The notes below the pieces were generated by a model. The model had not been told where the DNA came from and did no database searches. It saw nothing but the letters and a program-made list of their open reading frames with translations. From the NCBI GenBank assembly GCA_965153355.1, contig OZ231127.1, positions 81,282,001-81,346,000 on the forward strand: a stretch of DNA of 64,000 nt, read 5' to 3'. The stretch comes from Flaccisagitta enflata. Lineage: Eukaryota; Chaetognatha; Sagittoidea; Aphragmophora. The translations under genes were made by a program, and so were the position numbers. Numbering within the stretch: position 1 is the stretch's first letter; each line of letters opens with the position of its first letter. Below, piece after piece: positions 22,791-37,984 of the stretch.

Positions 22791-23050
22791 CAAGTACCTT
22801 GTGGGTACAACGATGCGTTCACATGCTGCTTAGATTGTCAAGAATGATGCAATATTGCATCAATCATGTGGAATGATGCAATGATGTAACATTTTGCATG
22901 ATTTCCTTGAGTTTTGACAATATGTGACTCGTGCTCACCAACGGACCAACGGATGGACCAACAGATGGACCAATGGACGGATCAACGGACGGACCAACGG
23001 ACGGACGGACAAAGCCTCTCATAGAGATGCGTGGACGCATCTAAAATGAG
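22791..23050 (+). mobile_element. HTS element nested in the hAT-like element, 10-bp target duplication
   Basis: AAAAAAGAAA is duplicated exactly at 22781-22790 and 23051-23060. It begins CAAGTACCTTGTGGG, has the 5' motif CGATGCGTTC, a GGAC/CAAC tract (22937-23010), the perfect hairpin AGATGCGTGGACGCATCT (23025-23042), and the tail AAAATGAG. The body differs from the AGTCGCG copies, which shows that head, tract and hairpin define the family rather than body sequence. Confidence 0.85.
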
Positions 23051-23130
23051 AAAAAAGAAAGAAATGGTTTCATTCAGAATTCAATGATTCAAAACGTCTT
23101 GCTTCAGCCGATGAATATAGCCATGCCTAT

Positions 23131-23291
<161 letters not shown>

Positions 23292-23411
23292 ACTTGGAAT
23301 AGCTGTGTTACAGTCGGGCCCGCTGATTTCTGTCGGGCCCGCAAAAATTGTGAGGAGCGGGCCCGACGGGCCCACTGAAAAAAAATTGCTATTTTCAGGG
23401 CTGCATATAAC

Positions 23412-24017
23412 GCTATTGCGACTATTCTAAAATGTTTTTGTTAAATGTCCACCTTTCACCTTTGATGTAATAGCGTATCACCGTATCTGAGATACTGTGT
23501 CCGTGATGCCCTTTCATCTGCGTGTAGTAAAAACGCGACCATACGAATAAAAACAACTTCTTTACTTTTCCTTGAGGCCATTTTTTTTTCTTCCTCGACT
23601 AAAAAAAAAGCCGCACCCTATTTTGAGTTCATGAATAAGAAAAAAGAAATCATTTGAACATTTTTCTGTTAAAATGATTTGAAAGATTTTCAAATTTCCT
23701 TTCATTCTAGACCAATCCCAGGTATGTATCTCAAATGGTTTAGGAGCTAGAGCTCGTCAAAGTTATCTTCTAATTTGTAAGAATGCTCATTTTTCAATGG
23801 GATTGCAAACTGAAAATGGCAATGTTTTTACTCATTCTTATGCCATTTCTAAACGAATAAAGCTAGAATTGCCAGATTGGAGCCAAATGAAAGATCTTTT
23901 CAAGAGCTTTCTAACGGTTTAAGATTTTGATTAGTCTTTTTAACATTCAGTATGGCAATTTGCCATTTAAAAGTGCGTTTTTTTTTATTGAGTCGAGTAG
24001 TACGCCATGGACGTGTT
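23412..24017. other. Intergenic; distant copy of the inverted-repeat arm motif
   Basis: At 23857-23925 AAAGCTAGAATTGCCAGATT and AAAGATCTTTTCAAGAGCTT match the internal unit of the 10.7-11.6 kb arm, in the same orientation as that arm. Nothing else recognised. Confidence 0.45.
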
Positions 24018-24222
24018 TGGTTACGTCATTGTCAAATTACGCCATGAAACGCCGTACTCCACCACTGGCAGGTTGGGTGCCGCAATTGTCATATGACATC
24101 ATAAAACGCCATACTCCGCCACTGGCATATTTTGTTCCGTCATTGTCATATTACGCCATAAAACGCCGTACTCCGCCACTGGCACGTTGGGCGCCGCCAT
24201 CGTCATAACCTCATAAAAAGCA
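24018..24222. repeat. 57-bp tandem repeat, about 3.5 units
   Basis: AAACGCCGTACTCCGCCACT with TTGTCATATTACGCCAT recurs every 57-58 bp. The period is 19 codons, so one plus frame stays open, but no domain is visible. Confidence 0.8.
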
Positions 24223-24767
24223 TGAAAACATTGCTCTTCCACGTGTTATTAAGAAAGTTAGGAATAGAAACATCTGCCAAAAAATTGCGTAGAAAAAACT
24301 TATTGTAAGAACTGTTTTAAGTGATTTTCATTTTTTTTTTTCGTTTAATAATTTAAGTTTTGCAGGCTAGAGCCCCGTTTCTAAGCTCTTGCAGTGAAAC
24401 GATTTCTTTTTGATGCTTCTCTTTATGGCCAAAACAGAACCATTTCAATTTCAGAAGCCCTTGAAGAAAACAAGAATGATCGATGACATGGGCGGGGGGG
24501 GGGGGCTCTTGATGTTCTCAAAGACACCATGATAATAGTGGCCAAAAAAAAACCGGACGCTGTTTTTTCATCAAGGATTGCTCAACTAAAAAAGATAAAC
24601 CCTTAAAATCCATGATGGTTTCAAAGAGCTTTGAAATATCTTTCATTTGAGCTCTCACAGAACATTGTAGCTTCAGAACTTTAGAAGTTATGATGCTTTA
24701 AAGATAACCACTTAGAAATCTCGAATCTGGAATCAATCTTTTTAGAGTATCCAACTTTTAATTGATA
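24223..24767. other. Unique AT-rich sequence
   Basis: A poly(G) run lies at 24494-24506. No supported feature. Confidence 0.4.
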
Positions 24768-24769
24768 TA

Positions 24770-25132
24770 CAGTGGGAACTCGATTTAACGTCCTTGAAGG
24801 GACCAAGGTATTTTGGACGTTAAATCCGAGTGTTGTTAAATCAAATTCTATGACATCTACCATTTTGATTTTTAAGAAAACAAATATTTTTTACCATTGG
24901 ATTACTGAGCCTATGTACTTAATTTTCAAAAAGATTAAAAGAAAAAAGTTTTTTTGAAGATTTTAAAATTGATGTAATCTATGATAAACATTATTGGAAT
25001 TTTACTAATGATCTAAGCTCTATTACTCATAACTGCCAAGTTATGTCAAGCAATAAAGCATAGATAGAGGCATTTCAAAATAACAGTCATAATCATTGAA
25101 AGGCAATTTTAGCAATGATAGAGATCACACTG
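24770..25132. mobile_element. TA-flanked MITE with pogo/Tigger-like ends
   Basis: TA flanks both ends (24768-24769 and 25133-25134). The left end CAGTGGGAACTCGATTTAAC and the right end (complement CAGTGTGATCTC) share the CAGTG start. The left part is a local foldback: ACTCGATTTAACGTCC pairs imperfectly with GGACGTTAAATCCGAGT. No transposase. Confidence 0.55.
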
Positions 25133-25134
25133 TA

Positions 25135-25830
25135 CCTTAAAAGGCGGGTGAAAGGAATGTATGGATACCTGGAACGTTGCACCTGGCGCTCTTAATTCTT
25201 AGTCATATCCCGAGCTCTATCACACGTAACTGTAGCTGAATTGGATAATGCATGAAATGACAAGTAACGTGAACGATGAATAAAATACGCTTTAAAGTAA
25301 TTTGAATTATGATTTGTCATTCCAGTGTGATGGACCAACTGACCGACAGACCGACCAACTAACAGAGCATCTAAAGAGGTGCTATGGCGCATGTAAAAAA
25401 AAAGAGCATTCACTTATCCATAGGTTTGAAAACAATTTTTATGATGGATTGTTAGCGCAAGAAGAAAAAAAGAGATTTATGGGAAGGACCAAAAGGACGA
25501 TATGGATGGGGTCACCATCCCTACACCCTTTAGTGCAAACGCAATTGTTTCAGTAAATCATTTTATTAAAGGATGAGAGATGTAAGACGTCCTCTCGTCG
25601 CGCATTTTCAAGGTTTACAAAGTAAGATTGTAGTCACGCACCCAAATCCCTATGAGGTTGACATGGTGCTTCAGGTTCAGATCTTTCATCGTCGAACTCG
25701 CGATTTTGTTCCTCACCCTCGCCATTCAAGTCGCCTCGCAATGACGAAAAAATAAAATGGTAGTCATTCAAACAATGATAACTAATAGACAGCTTTCATC
25801 AAAGAATCTGTTCTTTCTGGGTTGTTAAAG
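25135..25830. other. Intergenic with a decayed HTS tail
   Basis: At 25330-25400 a GACC tract (AACTGACCGACAGACCGACC) is followed by AAAGAGGTGCTATGGCGCAT and GTAAAAAA, the same tract-hairpin-TAAAA order as the HTS family, with wobble pairs in the stem. Remainder unremarkable. Confidence 0.45.

Positions 25831-25831
<1 letters not shown>

Positions 25832-25915
<84 letters not shown>
25832..25915. repeat. (TC)n microsatellite
   Basis: TC array of about 84 bp. Confidence 0.95.
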
Positions 25916-25918
<3 letters not shown>

Positions 25919-26640
25919 CCGATGCATGTGAGGCTTTGTTCTTAACCCAAAGCCCTCACGCCCCCAATCTTGGGGTTGGAGGATTCGCGGGTCAATTGGT
26001 CGGTAAATTGGAAGAAAGTGGTCATTGGGACCAAAAATTTGGGACGGTCAATAGGGTTTGGACGTAGAATCAGGTGACGATGAATTGGATGAAATTAGCA
26101 TTACAAAAGCCTGAGAAAATTCGGGACCTGACGATCTATGACGAAGAATCCGAAATGACGTTGAATAGGGTGACGAAAAGGCAGTAGCCCACTGTAGCTT
26201 GTTAACGAAGAAGAATCATGATTTCTGCTTGATTCCATCTTGTAGAGAATTAAAAATATTTCGATTTTACCTTGAATTTCATTCCATTTATTTGATTTCT
26301 TTATTGTACACAATATGTGAAACAAAAAGTGTCTTATCATCAGGCACAGTAATTTGCTTCCAAGAAAATGGGTGTTGAATTTCAATCTTGTGTCATTTCA
26401 AAACGACTTAAGCTAGAAGTTTCTGCTTGGTCTAGATTTGTAGAGTTTTTGAAGCTCTTTAAAATGGTCATGGATTTTAAGTAAAAAGTATGTGCAGTAT
26501 TCAGTCAATCATGAAAAACTGAGCCTCCGGTTTTTATTTTGGCCACTGTTATTGACAATTGATATCAACCGTTACGACCAATGAGCAGAATAGGTTCTAT
26601 GCTACACGGCGTGGGCTTCAGGAAAGGGGGTTTACACTTT
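25916..26640. other. Unique intergenic sequence
   Basis: Short frames only; no domain, RNA gene or repeat supported. Confidence 0.4.
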
Positions 26641-26647
26641 TGGGCGC

Positions 26648-26757
26648 TCCTCAACAGTAACTTGCGAGGATTGTTCTCCCATCATTTCGGTGCAAGATAC
26701 GGAAGACTTGCACCGAAATGATGGGAGAACAATCCTCGTCGCAAGCGTTTGTTAAGG
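26648..26757. repeat. Long near-perfect palindrome with 32-bp perfect arms
   Basis: Arms 26664-26695 and 26706-26737 are exact reverse complements (CGAGGATTGTTCTCCCATCA... and its complement) around a 10-nt spacer ATACGGAAGA. Pairing resumes outside with CTTG/CAAG after a TCG bulge, and then imperfectly (TCCTCAACA against TGTTAAGGA), making arms of about 50 bp. It could be a recent fold-back duplication, a hairpin RNA precursor, or a cruciform site. Confidence 0.9.
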
Positions 26758-27140
26758 AAGTCATGAATATCTGGTCTGTCCGTCGGTCTGCCTCTCTGCC
26801 TGACCGTCAGTCTGTCTGTGAGCCTGACTTTCTTTCCGTCTGTCTGTAGGTCTGTCTGTCTGTCTGTCTGTCTGACAGTGTCTGTCTCTGCCTACAATTT
26901 GGAGGCTCCAAATCACCCCATTCTTTTTTCTTCCTTTCTCTCTCTTTTCTTCTCCACCATCTGGCTATTGCCTGAATTTCTTTTCAAAACAAAAGGTCAA
27001 GAATCATCGATTTCTTCGCTGCGAGAAGGTTAACAACCACAACATCTTCTATAACAACAACAACATCTAATATAACGCCCGACAACAACAACTCCTTTCG
27101 ATATGGCTGACCATCTGTTTGTCAGTGCTTATACTTGGGT
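26758..27140. other. CTGT/CCGT tract and unique sequence
   Basis: A GTCTGTCTGTCTG tract with CCGTC words at 26775-26885 resembles the tetranucleotide part of HTS in minus orientation but has no hairpin. Confidence 0.4.
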
Positions 27141-27154
27141 TCATCTGTCCATGT

Positions 27155-27157
<3 letters not shown>

Positions 27158-27212
<55 letters not shown>
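27158..27212. repeat. (TC)n microsatellite
   Basis: Pure TC array of about 54 bp. Confidence 0.95.
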
Positions 27213-27213
<1 letters not shown>

Positions 27214-27349
27214 TTTTTGTTTTTCTTGTTGTTTCCCTCAGCTCTAATTTTTCCTGCTTTATTGCCTAATTTGCCATGACAAACTTTTATCTCTTTTCTC
27301 CATTTCTGAATTTTTCTTTTCTTAAATGATATCCTCTCAAAAGAACACT

Positions 27350-27351
<2 letters not shown>

Positions 27352-27402
<51 letters not shown>

Positions 27403-27430
27403 ACTCTCTCTCTCTCTTCTCTCACTCTCT
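27352..27430. repeat. (TC)n microsatellite, interrupted
   Basis: TC array with a GTCA interruption near 27400. Confidence 0.9.
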
Positions 27431-27799
27431 CATTCATACACTTTGCCCTTCCAAAACATTTTCTTTCCTTTTGGCTTCCAACTGGGACCCGCCATTTTTG
27501 GCCTTTGGGGTGTTCGGTCTCTAGCGTAAAACCCTTCTATAGCGGATGGCCATTAGTCGGATGTGAAATTAAGTATCGACGTAAATAAAGATCAGAGTTT
27601 GCGCCTCATTTAACACGCCGACGTTAAGCCGACGTTCAGCCGACATTCAGCCAACTTTTAACCGACGTCCAACCGTCATTGAGGACGTGTTTCTAGTGAT
27701 GACCAAAAACGCAACATTTGCCGATGCGCACCAATCAAATCGGCTAAACTTCCAGCACGCTCCATGTGCCGTCACCCACACTTTCGGCGCCCCTTCTAC

Positions 27800-28135
27800 A
27801 ATTTTTCAAATCCTCTGCTTTTGCCTTCCCCCTCGCCATTTCCGCTGCCTTTACCCTTGTGATCGCCTCCACTTTGCCTATGCCTTTGTCTATGCCTCTG
27901 CCGTTACCTTTCCCTTTACCTTTACCTGTAATATTGCCTTTGCCTTTGCGGTTGCCACTACCTTTGCCATGGTCTATGCCTTTGCCTTTACCTAAGTCTT
28001 TTCTTTTGCCTTTGCCCTTTGCCTTCACCAATGCCTTTGCCTTTGTCTTTGCCTTTACCTCTGTCTTTTCTATTGCCTTTGCATTCGCCTTTGCCTTCGC
28101 TTTTGCCTTTGCCTTTGTCATCTACATTCAAAGAG
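27800..28135. repeat. Degenerate (GCCTTT)n hexamer tract
   Basis: GCCTTTGCCTTTACC-like words dominate. Because the period is six, one plus-strand frame reads as alternating Leu-Pro/Ala-Phe residues for about 180 codons. Judged a repeat rather than a gene because no conserved domain is visible. Confidence 0.65.
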
Positions 28136-28395
28136 CAACCACCGCCTACATTTTCGCTTTTGGTCGGATGCTGCCCTCAACTTTCCTTTTATTTGAGCTT
28201 CACTGGTTCAATTCTTTTTCTCTTTTCCTGTCCTGTCCTCCCTGCTCTCCTCTACCCCTTCCCTTACTCACCATTCACTCACCCACCACCATCACAATTC
28301 GTTCATCCTAGTATTTCTTCAAATTCATCCTTCACAACTTTTTTTTACATTTCTTTCTTTTCTCTAAGTATTGAATTCCAATAGATCCCCTTTCT

Positions 28396-28591
28396 TAAGT
28401 AAAATCACGCTCAAACGGACTTCAAGGGACCAACAAATTTTGTTTGCTATGGACAGAATTAGGTAAAGTAGCTTGTTTAAAAGAAGAAAAAGAAAATAGA
28501 TTTATAGTCTTCTGATGCAGGGACAATTCACACGCTCCGTCAAAGGCAAAATTCTGTTAAAAGCGGTTCCATTGGACAGGATTTAACTGTA
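28396..28591. mobile_element. Decayed pogo-like MITE
   Basis: ACTTCAAGGGACCAACAAAT at the left and CATTGGACAGGATTTAACTG then TA at the right correspond to the ends of the copy at 31048-31224. The left terminus is eroded. Confidence 0.4.
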
Positions 28592-28656
28592 CCTTGTTTC
28601 TCTATTTCCACTTATTCCAAATCTTCAGTCGTCACCTCATTTTCTTTGACTTCCTT

Positions 28657-28912
28657 AGTCACGTGCTATGCGGCTCTGCACTCCGCTTTGTCCGTCCTAC
28701 CGTCTGTCTGTTGGTTAGTCAGTCCTTTTCATTGGTAGGTTGGTCCATCTCTCTGTCCATCAGTCCGTCGGTCCATAATGATCGAGTCGAAAAGGGGACA
28801 AACAAGCATTTTAGACACTTTTTGTGTATGTTTGTGTGGTGAGGCGGGGAGGGTTGGATGAGGGTTAGACGCCTTTGCCCACCCGTCCGCAGCGATATTG
28901 TAACCCCGCGTT
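28657..28912 (-). mobile_element. HTS element, decayed
   Basis: Plus-strand text begins AGTCACGTGCTATGCGGCTC (imperfect hairpin), then CACTCCGCTTTGTCCGTCC, a CCGT tract, AGTCGAAAAGG as in the 33303 copy, and GCCCACCCGTCCGCAGCG. The CCGGCCTTG end is lost. Confidence 0.6.
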
Positions 28913-28946
28913 ACTTATCGTGTTTTAAATCCATGTCAATTCTTTC

Positions 28947-28952
28947 TTTTTT

Positions 28953-29039
<87 letters not shown>

Positions 29040-29040
29040 C
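28947..29040. repeat. (TTTC)n microsatellite
   Basis: About 23 tetranucleotide units. Confidence 0.95.
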
Positions 29041-29422
29041 CTTAAACTCTCTAGTAGAGAGTCTCTACTACCCTTTTTCACCCTCTTCCACCCTCCTTTT
29101 CCCTTCCAATATCTCGTTAATCCTTCTTCCTGTTTCGGGTTGCTGCTTTTTTTCTTTTTTCTTGGCCTTTATTCCTCCCCATAATGCTCTCTCTCTCTCT
29201 CGAGTGAAATCTTAAACAGTTAATCGTCACAAACTTTTATAATCCTCTCTTGTTTTAATCTCTTCTAAAGCAAGCTCCCAGATAGTAGACACCCAGTTTT
29301 TATCGATATATCCAACCAAACAACTGTCACACCATTTCTTTCTTTTTTTCTTGTTTCTTTTATCTGATTGCTCTTGCCTTGCCTCGAGTTGAGTTAGTGG
29401 GATTTCTATTTATATGCTTGCT

Positions 29423-29610
29423 CGTTGTTGCAAACCACGCACACGTAACTCATGCTGTCATGTTTATGGCTTTGTTTCTTAGTTTGTCAATTGTTACGAA
29501 CCATGCACACGCAACTCATACTGTCATGTTTATGGCTTTGTTTCTTAGTTTGTGACTTTGTCAATTGTTACGAACCATGCACACGCAACTCATACTGTCA
29601 TGTTAATGGT
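29423..29610. repeat. About 75-bp tandem repeat, three units
   Basis: GCACACGCAACTCATACTGT plus CATGTTTATGGCTTTGTTTC recurs three times with small indels. Confidence 0.8.
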
Positions 29611-29670
29611 TATAAGTTTCTTGGCCTGTTCATCGTTTTGACCCATGTCTCATGTTTCTTAGCTAGTTAG

Positions 29671-29735
29671 TTGGGTGCTACGCGTCACTATAACGTAAAA
29701 GCCAATTCTCAGTCCGTCGGTCCGGTGGACTTGTC
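29671..29735 (-). mobile_element. HTS fragment (tail end only)
   Basis: TGGGTGCTACGCGTCACTAT followed by AACG and CAGTCCGTCGGTCCGG resembles the tail-plus-tract of the family in minus orientation. The stem is broken. Confidence 0.35.
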
Positions 29736-29969
29736 TGCTGTTGATCACACAAAAGCCTTTTAATCCAATAGGTTCACAACTTGGATAACTGGACGCAACG
29801 AAAGAGATCGTCTACATGATGTTATTCTCTTCATTCTCCGTTGCCTTGGTGAGAATTCTATTTATACTTGTTTCTTTCCAGCTCACAGTCTCATGCGCCA
29901 ACCGCGTGGAATTTCTCGCTTGACCAATTCCGGTCATCATCAACTAGTAAGACTTGACAGGAACTGATT

Positions 29970-30390
29970 TAAGGGGATTCTACAGTGCTCGGAATTTGAG
30001 TTTCAAGACGGCACTCGACTAGTGTCGACTGGTCTTTAGCTTTATCAGGATTCTATCTAAGGGAGTATCACAGTATTCAGAGTTGGGCGCCTAACCAGTC
30101 CCAGGCATTTAACTAGTCTTGACCAGATTTTGTTTGGATTCGATCTAAGGAAGTTCCACAGTGTTCCGCGTTTGGCGCTTAACTAGTCCTAGTTATCATC
30201 AACTTGTGAGGCTTGACAGATACTCATGTAAGGATATTCTACAGTGTTCTAGATTTGATATCAGATTGTATCGTAGTCAACAGTGTTCTTGATTTGATTG
30301 TATCTTACCAATCTCAGTAGTCTTCAACTTGGGAGAAACTGATTTAGGAGGAATTCCGCAGCGTTTTGAATTTCATGCTTGACTTTTGTG
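29970..30390. repeat. Degenerate tandem repeat, about 90-100 bp units
   Basis: Recurring ATTCTACAGTGCTCGGAATT/AGTTCCACAGTGTTCCGCGT, TTAACTAGTCCTAG and GGATTCTATCTAAGG words at irregular spacing. No coding content seen. Confidence 0.55.
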
Positions 30391-30409
30391 GTTAACACTA
30401 AACTTTTCA

Positions 30410-30600
30410 GTACATTTGAACCCTGTTCTAAGGGATTTCCGGGGACCAATAAATTTCATCTGTCATGAGTGGAATTGTTTTTTGAGCAATATAGGAATTA
30501 AAAGAAAACCAATCATAGGGACAAAAAATGAGTATCTGTTATGGGTGGAATTCTGTGAGAAGCGGGTCCATTGGAATCCATCAGAAAATCAAATCTCTTT
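30410..30600. mobile_element. Decayed pogo-like MITE
   Basis: Starts TACATTTGAACCCTGTTCTA and GGGACCAATAAATTTCATCT, and ends near AGCGGGTCCATTGGAATCC, matching both ends of 31048-31224 with mismatches. Confidence 0.45.
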
Positions 30601-31045
30601 AGGTATGAATTTAGTGCACTGTGTGATTGTACATATTTTCATTACCTACTCCTTCCCCTTCCCAACCGCCACCACTACTTAGAGTCTTAGCCTTATACCC
30701 GCCTCCTTCAGTTTCAGTCGGCCATAATTGTGCCACAAAATTGATTTATGAATTCTGTCCAGACTTCAGCTGCATCAGCGTTTATAATTCGTATTAAATT
30801 ATTATGTACAATTTAATGGAGAAATTCCATTTTTTTCCCTCTCGTAAATCATTTGTCTCGCTAATTCGGTTTATTAATGAATATGGTTTGTTCATGTTGA
30901 TGCAGTCATCTATCTCACTTGTTCAGTTCATTGATACAAGCAGGTTCATTGACATTTGCAAAGTCATGGTTTGTTGATGCAGTCATTTGTCTCCCTTGTT
31001 TGGATTATCAATAATTGAGGTTTTATTTACGGCAATGTATTGGTT
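30601..31045. other. Unique AT-rich sequence
   Basis: Weak repetition of TTCATTGATACAAG/ATGCAGTCATCTATCTC words; no gene. Confidence 0.35.
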
Positions 31046-31047
31046 TA

Positions 31048-31224
31048 CATTGAAACCCCGCTCCAATGGATTCACTTTTAACGGATTTCCGCCCATAAGA
31101 GATGCCTAATCTTGGTCTTTTCAATCTGATTTCTTTTGTTTCCTATGTTAGCAATCATAGAATTCCGCTGATAACAGATAAAATTCATTGGTCCCTTGAA
31201 ATCCATTAGAGCGGGATTCAACTG
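31048..31224. mobile_element. TA-flanked palindromic MITE, pogo-like
   Basis: TA at 31046-31047 and 31225-31226. The left end CATTGAAACCCCGCTCCAAT and the right end (complement CAGTTGAATCCCGCTCTAAT) are inverted repeats, and the right arm continues GGGACCAATGAATTTTATCT. Too short to be autonomous. Confidence 0.7.
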
Positions 31225-31817
31225 TATTTGGTTTACAGATTAGTGAAGGTTCATACATGCTGTTAATTTCATTACTTTTCAAAATGGAACAGATTTTTGT
31301 TGATTTACATATGAAAAGCCTTTCTTCATGTTGATACAGTCATATGTTTCGCTCATTAATGTTAATCAAAACTGGGTTCCTCTGCACGCTGCTGTTAATA
31401 TAGTTATTGGTCTGAAATGTTTAGTTTACTCGAGCAGATGTAGTCAATTGTCTAATAGCTTAAATGAACCAGAGAAGCAATGATGGTTCATTCATTTGTT
31501 CATTCATTTCATTTCATCTTACTACACAGTCTTAATAAGTCTTACTGATTACACAGCTATAAGGTTATTCCTTTCATAACTCTTTTGTTATCTGAAAGTT
31601 CATTCGTCGTTTATGGAATTTATTTCTTCTCACTTTTCTTACATTAACAATGACACTGTGATATGACACAGAAGTTATCGGCCGCGTCAGAAGAAATACC
31701 GTCATTCATTACACAACATGGTTTCATCTTCCTGCAGTTTGTCTTCCTGCTGCTTTATCAAATGGTTCATCTGCTCGATCAAATAGTTTAATCTTCTATC
31801 CGTCAATCTGCCAGCTT

Positions 31818-32412
31818 CTACAGGGTCATCAATCTGGATTGGGAAAAAGTAGTAAGCTTTTACCCTCAGATGCTTCTTGTCAAGGACCTGGAATTGATTT
31901 TTCTATATAGTACTATGTTTGACATTTTTTGTGTCAAAATTTCATTGGTCTGTGTCAAATATTTTGTCCACAACATCAATTTGAAGTAAAACAAGTATTT
32001 GTGGCATAAAGTCAATTTATCACTTTTTCATCAAAACTGCTTTCCCTCATTTTTGATCAGTTCGAGCTAAAATGCTAAAATAGTCTCAACTTAGAGATGT
32101 TTTTTTAAATTCATTAAAATATCTTCAACCGAGACAAATCTGACATTTGCTGCTCAATCCAATGAAAAAAAAGAGCAAATCCAAGAAAAACAGTTTTGAT
32201 AAACTAAGGCTAATTTGAGCTATATCTGAACAGGCTTGTTTTTCTTCAAATTGATCTTGTGGACAAAGTATTTAACTCAGACCAATAAAATTTTGATACA
32301 AAAAACGTCAAACATAGTACTACAAAAGAGAACAATTTCCAAACCAGTGAGAAAAAGCAGCTGAGAGCAAAAGCTTAACACTTTTTCCCAGTCCAGATTG
32401 ATGACCCGGTAG
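31818..32412. mobile_element. Foldback element with about 190-bp inverted arms
   Basis: The outer arms (CTACAGGGTCATCAATCTGG and its near complement CCAGTCCAGATTGATGACCC-GGTAG) and the inner arms (TAGTACTATGTTTGAC against GTCAAACATAGTACTA) pair around a roughly 210-bp centre. It is inserted in a degenerate GATCAAATGGTT repeat region. No frame. Confidence 0.75.
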
Positions 32413-32740
32413 ATTAAATGGTTTCATTCGCTAGATCAAAGGGTTCCATCTGTTATCAGCTCACCTGCCTGCTTCTAGATCAAATGTTATTATCAGCTAG
32501 TTCTTCCTGCAGTCTATCTGCCTTCTGCAAAATCAAATGGTATCATCTGTTAGATCAAATGGTATCATCTGCTTACTCAAATGGTTACATCTGTTATATC
32601 AAATGATTTCATCTGCTTGATCAAATGATTTCAACTGCTATCAGTCTATCGGCCCTCTGCGAGATAAGATAATTTCATCTGCTATATCAGATAATTTCAT
32701 CTGTTAGATCAAATGGTTTCATCTGCCTGCAGTCAGCCCC
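32413..32740. repeat. About 22-bp minisatellite (GATCAAATGGTTTCATCTGC type)
   Basis: Irregular tandem array. Similar units precede the foldback element at 31750-31810, so that element split this array. Confidence 0.7.
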
Positions 32741-32929
32741 ATTAAAATTCGTTTTTCCTTCCGATTTATCATAAAATGTCCATTCCAACTGTTTTTAAAA
32801 ATCTGATTTCCATCAACGAGAATTTTTTACGAGTTTTACTTCTTTTTTTCCCCTTTTTTTAGCTTTTCCTTCTTGTAGCAATTTGTATCCAATTTCATCT
32901 CCACCTATGGTTCCTCTTTCTTTTCCTTT

Positions 32930-33290
32930 TTTTCCTTCTTCCACTTTTTTTTTCTTCTTCTTCTTTTTGTTTTTTTTTTTTTTTTTTTTTTTCTGTTTTT
33001 TGTTCTCCTCCTTCTCCAATGTCTGTTTAGTTTTTTCCGTCTTGTAGCAATTTGTATCCAATTTCATCTCCAGCTATGGTTCCTTTCTTTTCCTTTCTTT
33101 TCCTTTCTTTTCCTTTCTTTTCCTTTCTTTTCCTTTCTTTTCCTTTCTTTTCCATCTTCCACTTTTTCTTTTTCTTCTTCTTCTTTTCTTTTTTTCTTTT
33201 TTTTCTCCTCCTTCTCCAATTTCTGTTTAGTTTTTTCCTTCTTCTCTTTTCCTCCTCCTTCATCTGTTCTCTTTCCCTTCTTTCATCTTC
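32930..33290. repeat. Pyrimidine-rich tract with (TTTCTTTTCC)n
   Basis: Poly(T) near 32967-32992 and a decamer array TTTCTTTTCC at 33083-33153. Two copies of AGCAATTTGTATCCAATTTC (32876 and 33046) mark a local duplication of about 170 bp. Strand asymmetry would permit triplex formation. Confidence 0.8.
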
Positions 33291-33302
33291 TTCCTTCTTT
33301 TT

Positions 33303-33489
33303 AGTTGCGGACACGCAACTCTATAAGAGGCTTTGTCCGTCCGTCTGTTGGTCCGTCCTTCAGTCCGTCCGTCCGTCAGCATGAGTCGAAAATAGGAAAA
33401 TAAGCGTTTTAAAATATTTTTAGTGGCGGGCAGTTGCATTTCCGCCCCTGCCCACCCGTCCGCAACTGGTGGCCGTGTATCCGGCCTTG
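33303..33489 (-). mobile_element. HTS element with 8-bp target duplication
   Basis: TTCTTTTT is duplicated exactly at 33295-33302 and 33490-33497. Element orientation (minus): CAAGGCCGGATACACGGCCA, 5' motif AGTTGCGGAC, GGGTGGGCAGGGGC block, GACG/GGAC tract, and the perfect hairpin AGTTGCGTGTCCGCAACT at the very end. The hairpin 3' half GTCCGCAACT is the exact complement of the motif, a different sequence from the AGTCGCG copies. Confidence 0.9.
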
Positions 33490-33559
33490 TTCTTTTTCTT
33501 CTTTTTCTTCTACGTCTTCTTCTTCTTCTTCTTCTACATCTTTCTCTTCTTCTTCTTCA

Positions 33560-33803
<244 letters not shown>

Positions 33804-34086
33804 CCCCGCAACAACGAAGAAGAAGGCAATAACTATAAAAGCCGCCCTCGATCTTGAACTGTAGAAAGAAAAGAGAGAAAAAAAACCAGACCAAAAATAA
33901 CCTCCAAAAAAATGACGATCAGCGGACTTCAACCACGCATGGATATTTTTAGTTTATTGGCACTCATCCATAACTTTAAACGTAACGATGTACATTAATA
34001 AACTCAAAATAGAAACAAGCTTTGCGTTACTTGTTACCGAGCGGTGGTTTTAGTACTTTTACGACAACAGTTACACCGCCATCGAT

Positions 34087-34211
<125 letters not shown>

Positions 34212-34407
34212 GAGCGGTATCATTACCATCTACCATTACCATCGTTTTAGCTTTTTTTTTTTTTTTTTTTTTTTTGTTACAGTTCTTTATACTGGACCTT
34301 AACGTAAATACGTTTTCGGACTTTTTTGAGCCATCCATGACATTCGCTTATCGTGATACTGTAGCTTCGTACATGACCCTACCTTTGCCTAGATACGATA
34401 CATACAT

Positions 34408-37860
<3,453 letters not shown>

Positions 37861-37984
37861 GTCAACGCGAAAGGTTCCATATTTGAAGCGTCATCTACAC
37901 GTCATTCTGGGAAAGCCGAAGAGAAGAAGAAGAAAGTGATGAAGATGAGTGACAAGAGGGGGAGGTGGAGGAGGAAAAGAAGAA

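Noticed and set aside
27766-28384. Pro/Leu-rich frame resembling a membrane protein
   Set aside because: Explained by a degenerate GCCTTT hexamer repeat, with overlapping frames on both strands equally open.
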